NCBI RefSeq assembly: GCF_009914765.1 | Contig: NZ_WYDS01000013.1 | Location: 1 to 64,000, forward strand | DNA from: Halodesulfovibrio sp. MK-HDV | Lineage (GTDB): Bacteria; Desulfobacterota; Desulfovibrionia; Desulfovibrionales; Desulfovibrionaceae | DNA: 64,000 nucleotides | Direction: 5' to 3' | Part shown: positions 45,016 to 54,257 of the stretch, in pieces | How the letters are laid out: each line of letters starts with the position of its first letter | How positions within the stretch are numbered: position 1 is the stretch's first letter | Made by a program: the position numbers and the translations under genes | Notes under the pieces: model-generated | What the model was told of the DNA's origin: nothing | Seen by the model: the letters and a program-made list of their open reading frames with translations, nothing else | Databases searched by the model: none

Positions 45016-45054
45016 AAAAAGAGGCTCTTTCAGGCAGGATGGGGCCTCTTTTTT
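45016..45054 (+). terminator. Terminator of the chemoreceptor gene
   Basis: AAAGAGGC pairs with GCCTCTTT across a loop of about 20 bases that can form further pairs, followed by a T tract. Confidence 0.75.
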
Positions 45055-45255
45055 ATTGCGCTGCCGGCGTATATAATATTTGACTATTATAGATGTGAAA
45101 GGGAAAGTGTGCTCTGAACTCAAATTTTAGTTATGACATTTTTTGCTGCTAGTGTCATAACGCAATTTTATATTTTTATACTACATGCCTTTTTCTGAAA
45201 AGGATGACAGCAAGTACCTTTTTTATGGGGTACGCTGGATATCGCTGGAGGTAGA

Positions 45256-46422
45256 ATGAAGGATCAGATGGCTTTGTTTTCGATAGTTATGACATCAGTA
45301 ATGTTTGTTCTATGGGTAATAATATGTTGGCGCATGATTGCACCACTTACTGTTCGCCGTTCTACAAAAATATTGCTTGCCGCTGCCTTACTTGCCGCTC
45401 TGGTACTGTATTACGTGACACGGTTGTTTGTGAAGGAAGGACTTCCTGTTGAGGTGAACACAACGTTGCGTTGGATAGGCTACCTTTCCCTAGGTTTTAT
45501 TTCCCTTACCATTCCGTTTCTTTTTGTAAAAGAAGTGCTGCAGTTTGGTGGGCGTGTTGTGGGGGATAAGAAAGAACCTGTTGATGGTGCACGCCGCGCT
45601 TTTTTACACAACGCAGGTAATGCAGCCGTGATGGCAGCCGTTCTTCCTACCATGGCCTTTTCGATACAAGAGGCGTTTCAAAAGCCGATTGTTAAAAACA
45701 ATGCTTTGAAGATTGCAGGGCTTCATCCTGATTTGGAAGGAACGACAATCGCGCATATTTCTGATTTGCATGTGGGCTCCATTTTAGATGAAAAATGGCT
45801 CAATGCTCTGATGAGTCAGGTTGGGGAATTGCGTGCAGATATGTTTGTGCTCACGGGAGATGCAATCGACGGTAAAGTTTCCCGTGTAGGTAAGGAACTC
45901 GATTCGCTGTTAAAATTTGAGGCTCCGTTAGGGAAATTTTTTGTGACCGGCAACCATGAATTCTATTCAGGCGTTGATGGTTGGGTTGAGCAAATGCGTG
46001 CACTCAATTTTACTGTATTAAATAATGAACATACTCTTATCCAAAAGGGAGAAGGCAAGCTCTTACTGGCTGGAGTATGGGATTATTCTGGTGAACGCTT
46101 TGGTGAACACTATGCGTCTGATCCTTTTGCAGCGAAAGCTGGTGCACCAGAACATGATTTGTCTATTCTGTTGGCACACCAGCCTAAAAATATTTTTGAA
46201 GCTAGTAGGGCGAAATTCGACATCCAGCTTTCCGGTCACACTCACGGTGGACAATATTTTCCGTGGACATACGCAGTGCACTTGTTCCAACCCTATGTGC
46301 AAGGCTTGCATCAGGTTGATGATAGTTTGTTGTATGTAAATACAGGGACAGGCTTCTGGGGGCCGCCAATGCGCTTCACGGTTCCGCCAGAGATTACATT
46401 ACACACCCTCACTCGCGCTTAG
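45256..46422 (+). CDS. Membrane-anchored calcineurin-like metallophosphoesterase (YaeI-like)
   Basis: The 388-residue protein has three or four membrane segments in the first 160 residues and a cytosolic or periplasmic phosphoesterase domain. Metal motifs are in order: AHISDLHVGSIL, VLTGDAIDG, VTGNHEFYSG, LLAHQPKN and LSGHTHGGQY. RRAFLHNAGNAAVMAAVLP before the catalytic domain resembles a Tat-like region, as found in this family. Relatives hydrolyse UDP-diacylglucosamine or lipid phosphodiesters, and the substrate is not known. GGAGG lies upstream of the ATG. Confidence 0.88.
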   Translation: MKDQMALFSIVMTSVMFVLWVIICWRMIAPLTVRRSTKILLAAALLAALVLYYVTRLFVKEGLPVEVNTTLRWIGYLSLGFISLTIPFLFVKEVLQFGGRVVGDKKEPVDGARRAFLHNAGNAAVMAAVLPTMAFSIQEAFQKPIVKNNALKIAGLHPDLEGTTIAHISDLHVGSILDEKWLNALMSQVGELRADMFVLTGDAIDGKVSRVGKELDSLLKFEAPLGKFFVTGNHEFYSGVDGWVEQMRALNFTVLNNEHTLIQKGEGKLLLAGVWDYSGERFGEHYASDPFAAKAGAPEHDLSILLAHQPKNIFEASRAKFDIQLSGHTHGGQYFPWTYAVHLFQPYVQGLHQVDDSLLYVNTGTGFWGPPMRFTVPPEITLHTLTRA

Positions 46423-46423
46423 A

Positions 46424-47380
46424 CTAGAATTCTCCATCCCATAGATTTTCTATGGTGTATGGTGAATTGTAGAAGGTGAAAACCTTGCCGTCGATAATAC
46501 GGGCTCCCATGTCCAACTCAGCAATGGCAGTCATATCATTTGTGTCGAGATGAATTTCTGTACTTTTGATATTTTCCTGAATGCGTTCTGGCGTGATCGA
46601 TTTTGGAATAGCAATTATGTCTAGGTTCAAAAGCCATGCAATGAGTACCTGAGCGGTCGTGCACCCATGTTTTTTAGCAATGGTCATAATGAGAGGATGC
46701 TTGAGGAGCGGTGGAGGTTTGCAGCCATCTGCCGTTGTTATTGGAGTTCCAATAGAACCTAGCGGGCAATAAGCCGTGAGCCTGATGTCGTGCTTGCGAG
46801 CAAATGCAACTTGTGCGCGTTGCTGTTGGTACGGATGCATTTCTATCTGATTAATTGCAGGCGGAATAGCTGCTGTTGATAACAGTGCTGTAAGTTTTTT
46901 TATGCTGAAATTACTCACGCCAATATTTCGAACGATCTCTCGATCTACACAATCTTCCATGCCTCGCCACGTGTCACGAAGCGGAACTTCTTCCAGCGAA
47001 AAATAGTCATCTCGTTTTCCGGGAAGTCCTACACCGGGTTTTAATGCAACCGGCCAATGCATGAGATACAAATCTAAATATTCCAGTCCCAGATCTTCCA
47101 GTGTTTGCGATAGGGCAGGCAATACTTCCTCCGGCTTATGGGCGTCACACCATAGTTTGGAGGTTATCCATAGCTCTTCGCGTGGAAATAGCTTTAATGC
47201 TTTTTTCAGAGCAGCACCAATTTGTTTTTCGTTACCATAAATTGCTGCACAGTCTATATGTCTGTAGCCAGCTTTTAGTGCAGCTAAAATGGCATGCTCT
47301 ATCTTGTCTGGTGGGCTTAGGTACGTGCCAAGTCCCAATGCCGGAATTTTGTTACCGGTGGGTAATTGAAAGTGTCTCAT
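46424..47380 (-). CDS. Aldo/keto reductase
   Basis: The 318-residue NADPH-dependent reductase carries GLGTYLSPPD, the catalytic Asp/Tyr region GYRHIDCAAIYGNEKQIG, the lysine in WITSKLW, the HWP motif (LMHWPVALKPG), NIGVSNFSIKKL and the cofactor site IPKSITPERIQEN. It would reduce sugar or keto aldehydes. It is convergent with the phosphoesterase gene with a one-base gap between stops, so no terminator fits between them. Confidence 0.92.
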   Translation of the reverse strand: MRHFQLPTGNKIPALGLGTYLSPPDKIEHAILAALKAGYRHIDCAAIYGNEKQIGAALKKALKLFPREELWITSKLWCDAHKPEEVLPALSQTLEDLGLEYLDLYLMHWPVALKPGVGLPGKRDDYFSLEEVPLRDTWRGMEDCVDREIVRNIGVSNFSIKKLTALLSTAAIPPAINQIEMHPYQQQRAQVAFARKHDIRLTAYCPLGSIGTPITTADGCKPPPLLKHPLIMTIAKKHGCTTAQVLIAWLLNLDIIAIPKSITPERIQENIKSTEIHLDTNDMTAIAELDMGARIIDGKVFTFYNSPYTIENLWDGEF

Positions 47381-47624
47381 AGAATGCCTCCGCTATGCAT
47401 CTATAGGGCGAAAGAAAGGACTTTGCTCTAGCATATCAGAGATAGCAGGCATGTAAATATGATGTTGGCTTTGAGTATTTTTGAAAGAAATTTCTCACAT
47501 TATTTTAAATGAAAACAACAAGAAAAATATGAATATAATATAGCATCAATGTGTATGATTTGTTATAAAAACAGAGCGGTTATAAAAGGGGGCTTAGAAA
47601 AAATAAAGTGAGTTCGGAAATCGT

Positions 47625-48662
47625 ATGAAAAATATTCTAGTAACTGGTGGCGCAGGTTATATAGGTAGTCATACTTCAATTGAACTGCTTGAAAGCGGAC
47701 ACAGCGTAATTTGTGTGGATAATTTTTCAAATAGTTCAAAAGAGGTATTTGACGTTATTCATGATCTTACAGGCAAATACGTGACGTGGTACGAAGCTGA
47801 TGTGCGTGACGTTGAAGTGTTGCGCGACATTACGAAAACGCATGACATTGATTGTGTAATTCATTTCGCAGGATACAAGGCTGTAGGTGAGTCTGTTGAG
47901 AACCCACTCATGTATTACCAAAATAATATTGATAGTACGTTAGCTTTGTGTGAAGTTTGTTTAGAAAATTCTATTAATAACATTGTGTTCAGCTCTTCTG
48001 CGACAGTTTATGGAGATCCTCAGTACTTACCTCTTGATGAGAATCATTCCTTGAGTGCGACAAACCCTTACGGCAATTGCAAGTTGTTTATTGAACACAT
48101 ATTAATGGACGTGCAAGTGGCACATCCTGAAATGAACATTGCATTGTTGAGATATTTTAATCCTGTTGGCGCTCACCCTTCTCATAGGCTAGGAGAAAGT
48201 CCTAAAGGTATCCCCAATAATTTAATGCCATATATTTGCCAAACAGCTTCCGGTCTCCGCGGGCAGTTAAGTATTTTTGGTGACGATTATGATACGGTCG
48301 ACGGGACAGGAGTCCGAGACTATATTCATGTTGTTGATTTAGCGAAAGGGCATGTCGCTGCTATTAAAAAACTTACAACTGCTCCCGGCTGTGTTGTTTT
48401 TAATTTGGGAACAGGGAACGGTACAAGCGTACTTGAACTAGTACGTGCATTTATTACAGAAAACAAAGTAGATGTTCCCTTTGCAATTGCCCCTCGACGG
48501 GCAGGAGATATTGCTGAATGTTGGGCGGACCCTTCTAGCGCAAAAGAAGAGCTTGGCTGGGAGGCTCAGTACACTATTGTCGATATGGTTCGCGATAGCT
48601 GGGGAGCTCAGAAAAGAATGAACACGAGTGAAACAGCCGCTTCGATGCCTGAAGCTGTATAG
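47625..48662 (+). CDS. galE: UDP-glucose 4-epimerase
   Basis: The 345-residue short-chain dehydrogenase carries the NAD motif VTGGAGYIGSHT, HFAGYKAVGESV, SSSATVYGDP and the catalytic YGNCK. RYFNPVGAHPSHRLGE and WADPSSAKEELGW are GalE-specific. It supplies UDP-galactose for cell-surface glycans, in keeping with the glycan genes at 51-53 kb. Monocistronic with its own terminator. Confidence 0.95.
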   Translation: MKNILVTGGAGYIGSHTSIELLESGHSVICVDNFSNSSKEVFDVIHDLTGKYVTWYEADVRDVEVLRDITKTHDIDCVIHFAGYKAVGESVENPLMYYQNNIDSTLALCEVCLENSINNIVFSSSATVYGDPQYLPLDENHSLSATNPYGNCKLFIEHILMDVQVAHPEMNIALLRYFNPVGAHPSHRLGESPKGIPNNLMPYICQTASGLRGQLSIFGDDYDTVDGTGVRDYIHVVDLAKGHVAAIKKLTTAPGCVVFNLGTGNGTSVLELVRAFITENKVDVPFAIAPRRAGDIAECWADPSSAKEELGWEAQYTIVDMVRDSWGAQKRMNTSETAASMPEAV

Positions 48663-48689
48663 TTTAAATAAATATTTTTCGTTAGAATG

Positions 48690-48726
48690 TAAAAAGTCCG
48701 TTTCTTTAGAGAGCGGACTTTTTTAA
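48690..48726 (+). terminator. Terminator of galE
   Basis: AAAAAGTCCG pairs with CGGACTTTTT around a loop of about 13 bases, followed by T residues. Confidence 0.85.
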
Positions 48727-48851
48727 TTATTACATTTTTTGTTTCAATTGGGATGTAGTAGACAATGTGTGATAACTTGACTTATCAATGTTGTTAGCAT
48801 CAAAAAAGTGAAAGTAAAATTTTTCTAAATAGTCACAGTAGGAGACCGTAA

Positions 48852-49784
48852 ATGTCACGCATTGGACTCGATTCTTTGAAACAGCTTTTTAAAAGCAAAA
48901 GTGGTTCAAGGTCTTTAATAGTTATATCAGTTCTTTTGGTTATTGTTGTAGGCTTCAGCATTGTTGGGATCCGTACTCAGGTTGCCGAACAGCCAGTAAT
49001 GCCAATTAATGGTGAGATCAAGGGCGATGCAGACATTGCTCCGTTAGTGTTCAAAGCTGCATATTTTTCTTTAGATAGAGAATTGAATAACTCTACTCTT
49101 GGTTGGCTCCCTAACGACTTGATGATTTCCCCGACATCATGGCTCGACAATAAGAGAAATCTTCAACGCGGTATAATCTTTGCCACTCGTGGTATAATTA
49201 ACGTGTACACCATGAACTTTGCACGTAGCGGTTCTGGCGAGGAAGTGAACAAAGACCTGCTGAAAGCGCAGACATCATCTTTTCCATACGCTGAAGACGT
49301 TTGGATGTTTGCATCATCCGAGAGCAGATACAACGAAGGCATCAAGTCAATTAATTCCTATTTGAAAGATGTTGAAAGCGGCAAAGCTGTATTCAATGTA
49401 AAGACTGACGACTTGTACACCCTCATTGATACTCTTGAGTCACTTATTGAAATGCCTCAGTCTCGTTTGAAGACAGGGGTTGATTCTCATTTTGAAGCTG
49501 ATGATGCTATCTACTTTGCTAAAGGTGTTTGTCTGGTTGTACGTGACGTATTATATACCGTAACTAAGGCATACCCAGAGTTGATGAATCGCGGTGGCGA
49601 ACAGAACATTACTGTTGCTTTGGAGACCCTTGACATTATTGCTAGCTTTAATCCGTTATACGTATTCGCTGGCGGGAATAAAAATGGTGACTCAATGCTT
49701 CCGAACCAGGTGCAGGCCTTGGCCTCTAAGCTTGATATTACAGCAAACCGTTTGCGCGATGTTAAATTAGCATTAGATAAATAG
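48852..49784 (+). CDS. DUF2333-like membrane-anchored protein
   Basis: The 310-residue protein has one N-terminal membrane segment (LIVISVLLVIVVGFSIVGI, about 22-40) and a soluble domain. The stretch LGWLPNDLMISPTSWLDNKRNLQRG matches what I remember of DUF2333, together with LMNRGGEQNITVALETLDIIA. Function unknown. AGGAGA lies upstream of the ATG. It stands alone between two terminators. Confidence 0.7.
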   Translation: MSRIGLDSLKQLFKSKSGSRSLIVISVLLVIVVGFSIVGIRTQVAEQPVMPINGEIKGDADIAPLVFKAAYFSLDRELNNSTLGWLPNDLMISPTSWLDNKRNLQRGIIFATRGIINVYTMNFARSGSGEEVNKDLLKAQTSSFPYAEDVWMFASSESRYNEGIKSINSYLKDVESGKAVFNVKTDDLYTLIDTLESLIEMPQSRLKTGVDSHFEADDAIYFAKGVCLVVRDVLYTVTKAYPELMNRGGEQNITVALETLDIIASFNPLYVFAGGNKNGDSMLPNQVQALASKLDITANRLRDVKLALDK

Positions 49785-49870
49785 AAGACATGAACTAGGT
49801 GGAATTTGAAAGTAAAGACTGTTTCTTATAGACGCTCTTTATTGAAATCTCCCTAGGTTAGAATAAAATA

Positions 49871-49903
49871 GAAAAGCCCGCCTCATTTTGAGGCGGGCTT
49901 TAT
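49871..49903. terminator. Bidirectional intrinsic terminator
   Basis: AAAGCCCGCCTCA pairs with TGAGGCGGGCTTT around a three-base loop, between the convergent DUF2333-like and glpQ genes. Confidence 0.9.
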
Positions 49904-49943
49904 TCGTTTCATAACTAATTGTAAGGAGAATGCTTATAGTAAG

Positions 49944-51038
49944 CTATAAACCCTGACGTTGGTATTCAGCGCGACGCAGGAAATTGACAGCTCGATCAGG
50001 GAAGTCAGTGAAAACGCCGTCAACATCTACTGTGTAGTAGAAGATATCCAGCATGTCTTCAAAGCTTGCTGCATAGGCCGGGATACGGCCATTATCAAGA
50101 CGGAAGGTGTAAGGGTGAACTTCCATGCCATTGGCGTGGGCATCTTTTACCATGTCTGTAATAATGAGATTGTTGCCAGTGGAATCATTTTTAACGAGCA
50201 TTGGTTTCCAAGGACCGATGCCGTCAGCGTATTGAGAAATACGCTCCATTGCGCCTTTTTCAAACATCCAATCATAGTTGTAAGGAACAAATTTTCCGTT
50301 TTTCTTTTCCATGGTTTCGTTCCAGCTGGTTTCAGCGATAAGCTGAACAACTTTAACGTTCATACCGAGTTTAGGAAGAAGATCTTTGCTAATGCGGCGA
50401 GTTTCGATTGGATCAAAGCACTGTACGTATACTTTGTCTTCTTTAGTGGTGTAGCCGTACGCTTTAAGCATGTTTAATGCTGCCATACTAATGTCTTTGC
50501 CTTCAGCACGGTGGAACCAAGGAGCCTTAATCTCAGGGTAAATACCAACGTTTTTACCCGTAGATTTGTTTAAGCCCTGAATGAGCTGGAGTTCTTCTTC
50601 AAAGGTTGGGACTTCGAATGAAGAAGAAAACATTGGAAAGCGAGTGCCGAAGCCCTGAACTTTCTTACCATCTTTGACATTGAACCCTTCGGTAACTTTA
50701 AGAGTTTTAATTTCTGGAAGGGTAAAGTCGATTGCGAACCAGCGTTTTTCACCATTAACCATTCTAAAACGTTTTGGAAATTTTTCCATAACGTCAGTGA
50801 TGCGATCAAGGTAATGATCGTGAAGAACGACAAGCTGGTCATCCTTGGTCATAACCAGATCTTGCTCTATGTAGTCAACGCCCATGAAGTATGCGGCAGC
50901 TTTTGCTTCAAGGGTATGTTCAGGCAGGTAGCCGGAAGCACCACGGTGTGCGATTACAATTTTATTGGCACCTGCAAAGGCAACGCTTGCACTAAGGGCA
51001 ATCAGGGCAATAAGTAAAAATGACAGCAACTTTTTCAT
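49944..51038 (-). CDS. glpQ: Periplasmic glycerophosphodiester phosphodiesterase
   Basis: The 364-residue enzyme has a signal peptide (KKLLSFLLIALIALSASVAFA) and the GDPD motifs IAHRGASGYLPEHTLEA, YIEQDLVMTKDDQLVVLHDH and YPEIKAPWFH. It hydrolyses deacylated phospholipids to glycerol-3-phosphate. GAGGAG precedes the ATG at 51038. A possible promoter lies 197 bases upstream. No transporter or kinase for glycerol phosphate is next to it. Confidence 0.94.
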   Translation of the reverse strand: MKKLLSFLLIALIALSASVAFAGANKIVIAHRGASGYLPEHTLEAKAAAYFMGVDYIEQDLVMTKDDQLVVLHDHYLDRITDVMEKFPKRFRMVNGEKRWFAIDFTLPEIKTLKVTEGFNVKDGKKVQGFGTRFPMFSSSFEVPTFEEELQLIQGLNKSTGKNVGIYPEIKAPWFHRAEGKDISMAALNMLKAYGYTTKEDKVYVQCFDPIETRRISKDLLPKLGMNVKVVQLIAETSWNETMEKKNGKFVPYNYDWMFEKGAMERISQYADGIGPWKPMLVKNDSTGNNLIITDMVKDAHANGMEVHPYTFRLDNGRIPAYAASFEDMLDIFYYTVDVDGVFTDFPDRAVNFLRRAEYQRQGL

Positions 51039-51330
51039 AATAAACTCCTCAAAAAATATTATATGGTTACATATCATAAAAGGTTAGAAAGGCAAGGCTG
51101 ATAGCGCTTACAATTGGTGGGGAAACTCTTGGTTTTTAGCTAGTGTTGTGCTTTAGGTTCATGAGAAATAATTTCATGTTTTTTGGTGAGACGCGTGAAT
51201 GATTCTGCACTCGTTCGTTTCTACTTCATGGAGCAGTATAAGAAACGAAGAGCCATTTGCTGCAACTTCATTGGTAGTTACGAAATGATTGTTACGTGTA
51301 TATATGTCGAAAGTTACAATTCAATACAAA
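51039..51330. other. Intergenic region upstream of glpQ with shared promoter-like 19-mer
   Basis: On the minus strand positions 51253-51235 read GCTCTTCGTTTCTTATACT, identical to 26835-26817 upstream of the RNA helicase gene. The 12-base stem between CTCGTTCGTTTCT (51210) and AGAAACGAAGAG (51241) can form a hairpin here. No gene is seen. Confidence 0.45.
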
Positions 51331-51367
51331 AAAAGGCTGCTCTCATAGTGAGGGCAGCCTTTTGGTT
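51331..51367 (-). terminator. Terminator of the surface-glycan transcript
   Basis: AAAAGGCTGCTCTCA pairs with TGAGGGCAGCCTTTT, with at least eight T on the minus strand, about 20 bases after the ligase-like gene stop. Confidence 0.88.
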
Positions 51368-51387
51368 TTGATTTAGTTTTCTAGAAC

Positions 51388-52657
51388 TTAATTTAGCAAA
51401 GTAAGAATCTTAGTAGTAAATGGTTTCGCTTGGATCTGATCTTCTGAAGTAGTTTTGTTTTTTTGAGATAAGTGTTCAAAAAGAATTGAGCCATATGCAA
51501 GTCCCAATGGGAAGAATAGGATAAAAGCCCCATCATCACTTTTTATTCGAAGCTCTGTAAGTCCATAACCCAAGCTAAAGAATGTCATTAAAAATAAGAA
51601 AGTTTTAATCCGACCTGAAGAGTGGCGGAATGCGGGAATAAATGCACCGATGAGGAGCAGAGTGCCTACAATCCCCCATCCAAATAGTGACCCTAAATAA
51701 AGACTGTGAGGATGAGCCCAACGGCTATCTATAATTAGAATATTTTTATCTACCATTTCTGCACGATGTGCTTCTTTATAGTCGCTGTCATAGTCACTGT
51801 AGGCTCGTAATCCATGACCAAGAATAGGAGCCTCTTTAATTCCTTGTAAGGCTGTGTACCAAATTCCTATACGCTGTTTGGTAGTTCTGTCATGAAGAGG
51901 GGCGGAGAGTGGGTCGATTAAACGTTGTTGTTGCCTCGGCGGTAAGATAGTAAAAATAATAAGGCTGATAAGTACTGCAACGACAACTACCTTAATTAGA
52001 TGCTTAGAACGATAGAATAGTATGTAGGCAGCAATGGCACAGAGTAGGCCAAGGATAGTTGACCGGCTCACTGTCATGAAGATTGCTGTGCCGATAATTA
52101 CAAATAAACAATATACGATAAGCCGCTTCTTTTTTGAGAAGATGCTCAGGTACGTGAACAGTGTGAAGATTGAAAATGCGCCTGCTACCGCTAGTCGATG
52201 TGGATTTCCATACGACAAGATAAGGCGGTCATCAAACATCTCTGGCGCCCAAATGCATGCATAGGTAACACCTATGAAGAGAGTGGTTAAGAACGCTGCA
52301 CACTGTGATAAAAGCACCTTGTGGGTTGCTTTTGAGAAGAAGAATTGAAGAGCAACACCAGCAAATAGCGCACATGCAAATCGCCCTGCCAGTCGTGCAT
52401 CAATGAAAAAAAGTGCCCGGGGAAATAAGTACATAAATAAGAAACAACAAAGGTGCGATGAAGAACGTTGGAATCGAAGGGCGATCCATTTTGAACCACT
52501 CGTAGGTGAGTAGCAACGCGCCACTTATTCCTGCGATGTAGAGAAATATTTTGACGCCTTTATGCATGCCAATGGCTATGAGCAGGGCGTAGAGAGAAAG
52601 AAGCACAAATGTTTTTGCCATACCATAAACATTGGATGATTCGAAAACGTTTTTCAT
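51388..52657 (-). pseudogene. Frameshifted O-antigen ligase-like membrane protein
   Basis: The N-terminal piece from 52657 encodes hydrophobic helices up to LIYVLISPGTFF. Reading then stops, and ALFFIDARLAGRFACALFAG continues in another frame to the end at 51388. An A7 tract at 52406-52412 explains this; six would restore about 422 residues with 10-12 membrane helices. The periplasmic loop YTALQGIKEAPILGHGLRAY...WAHPHSLYLGSLFGWGIVG is typical of Wzy_C/O-antigen ligases, which attach glycan to lipid A core. Surface-glycan genes are classic targets of tract-length phase variation, but a sequencing error is equally possible. Confidence 0.83.
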
Positions 52658-52679
52658 ATTGTTAGTCGCTAGTTATCTA

Positions 52680-53405
52680 TTATCGTTTGAGATGACGAAG
52701 GGAAGTGAGCAGTGTAGCAAGCCTGATGTACGAAATATCAAGTTCTCGAACACATTTTTGGAGCAGTGTTTTTTTACTTTTTACTCGATCCGCAATGGTT
52801 GTTGGACGTGAAGTGTCATGCTCAACAGGCATTGGGAGTAAAACGTAACATGGAACACCGTGATTATATGAGTGGTTCATGTAGACATCAATGGAGTGAA
52901 GAATTTGAGTACAGTGTGCCAAAAGTTTTTTAGCCGCAGCAGGCTGGATTGCATACGCGTTGCTGCAAGTTGTTCCAAAGAAGGAAAGAGCAATCTTATA
53001 CGTATCATTTAGCTCGCGTACAATTTTATGTTTGTTGAGCTTGTTGCCGTAGAGTCTGATGCAACCAAGGTCGTTAATTTGCTGTGCTGCAACGCTTACT
53101 GCTTCGGGGAAGCTATCTTTGAGGATTGCATCATCTTCAAGGACAACAATCGGAGTGTTTAGTTCAACGCATTTTTCCCACAACGTGATGTGCGAAGCAA
53201 AGTTCGCAATTTGTCCCCGTTGTAGCTCTCTTCCTCTCATGAAGAGCCTTTTCTTTGCGTCATACCGATCACTATATAAAAAATTCTTTTCTGAGCCGTC
53301 GACTGCGCTAATGAATTCGTGGGCGAGGTTTAATTCATTGAGGCGAGCTTCCATGCTGGAGCGACGATCAGTTGATCGTTCTAAGTTGATAATAAATATT
53401 TTCAT
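52680..53405 (-). CDS. Glycosyltransferase family 25 (LPS core galactosyltransferase-like)
   Basis: The 241-residue protein opens MKIFIINLERSTDRRSSMEARL, the GT25 hallmark, with FISAVDG, IANFASHITLWEKC and the metal/sugar motif VVLEDDAILKDSF. GSRPTTI-like RPTTIADR is near the end. It would transfer a hexose, possibly galactose made available through GalE, to LPS. It is followed 22 bases later by the ligase-like gene, so the two form a surface-glycan operon. The frame continues upstream by 20 codons without support. Confidence 0.88.
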   Translation of the reverse strand: MKIFIINLERSTDRRSSMEARLNELNLAHEFISAVDGSEKNFLYSDRYDAKKRLFMRGRELQRGQIANFASHITLWEKCVELNTPIVVLEDDAILKDSFPEAVSVAAQQINDLGCIRLYGNKLNKHKIVRELNDTYKIALSFFGTTCSNAYAIQPAAAKKLLAHCTQILHSIDVYMNHSYNHGVPCYVLLPMPVEHDTSRPTTIADRVKSKKTLLQKCVRELDISYIRLATLLTSLRHLKR

Positions 53406-54257
53406 TAAATTCGTTGAAGTTAGAGTTGATAAGTTACCAGTGTAGGAACAGGTGCTGGTAGGCATTAGGGACTGAATCTCTTTGTTACGAAAAATAATTT
53501 TAAACTATAAGTAGCTAGGTGTGGTGGCGTCAACTTTTTTGTTACTAACAAGCGCGAACTATCATGATTTTGGTGTGTTGCGTATTGGAAGTGTTTGTGT
53601 GGTAAAATGCTGTAGTGATCCTTCTTTATGGCAAAAATTGAGATGTTTCGAAAATGCAACAGTGGTGATTTTGGAGCACGGGTTACGGAAAATTTCGTTC
53701 TTTATAAGGGGGTTTGTGAAAAAAAGAATAAATTAAAGCGATAAAGCTATACGGGGGGTTAGGCCCGTTTTGACATGTCAAAGATGCACTATTGCAACGT
53801 AAAGATGGAATGTTGCATAAAAGAGTCGGAGGTACCGGTTCCATTGAACTCAAGGTAGAAGTTGTGTGGTAGTAAATAACATTATTGTGCAGGTGCACAG
53901 TGCAAAGATGGAAGGAAGAAAAAAAGTTATAAAATAAATATTTCCATAACTATATTAAATTAAATAATATTTTCATAAACTCAGTATTCATTTTGTGATG
54001 AGGTAATCAGAACTTGGTTGTTTGCACATTTATTGCTAAATAGAAATGCTTGTTAATTTTCGTACAAAGCGTCTTGCTTTGGCAGAATTACGGCACACAG
54101 TTTTTTTGCTGTGTTTTGCCTGTCGGAACAAACGAATTTGAAGAGCGTATTGAGTCACTGGGGTAGTGACTCGTTCTGGCAGAGCAACAAAAAGGTTTTT
54201 TGGGTTACTAAATTTATTTGGTGCAAACAGCAACTTTCATCACCGGAAGGAATTGAG
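53406..54257. other. Long regulatory interval upstream of the alcohol dehydrogenase
   Basis: No gene is supported. Features are TTGACATGTCAA at about 53769 (12-base palindrome), a candidate sigma-54 site at 54022-54036, a small hairpin ACACAG/CTGTGT at 54095-54114 and a perfect dyad GAGTCACT/AGTGACTC at 54152-54172. The dehydrogenase frame is open back to 54111 but lacks a start with a ribosome binding site there. Confidence 0.45.
54022..54036 (+). promoter_or_regulatory. Candidate sigma-54 promoter for the alcohol dehydrogenase
   Basis: TTGCACATTTATTGC matches TGGCAC-N5-TTGC except for the first G of the -24 GG. It would start a transcript near 54048, leaving a leader of about 210 bases that contains the hairpins at 54095 and 54152. 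Confidence 0.35.
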
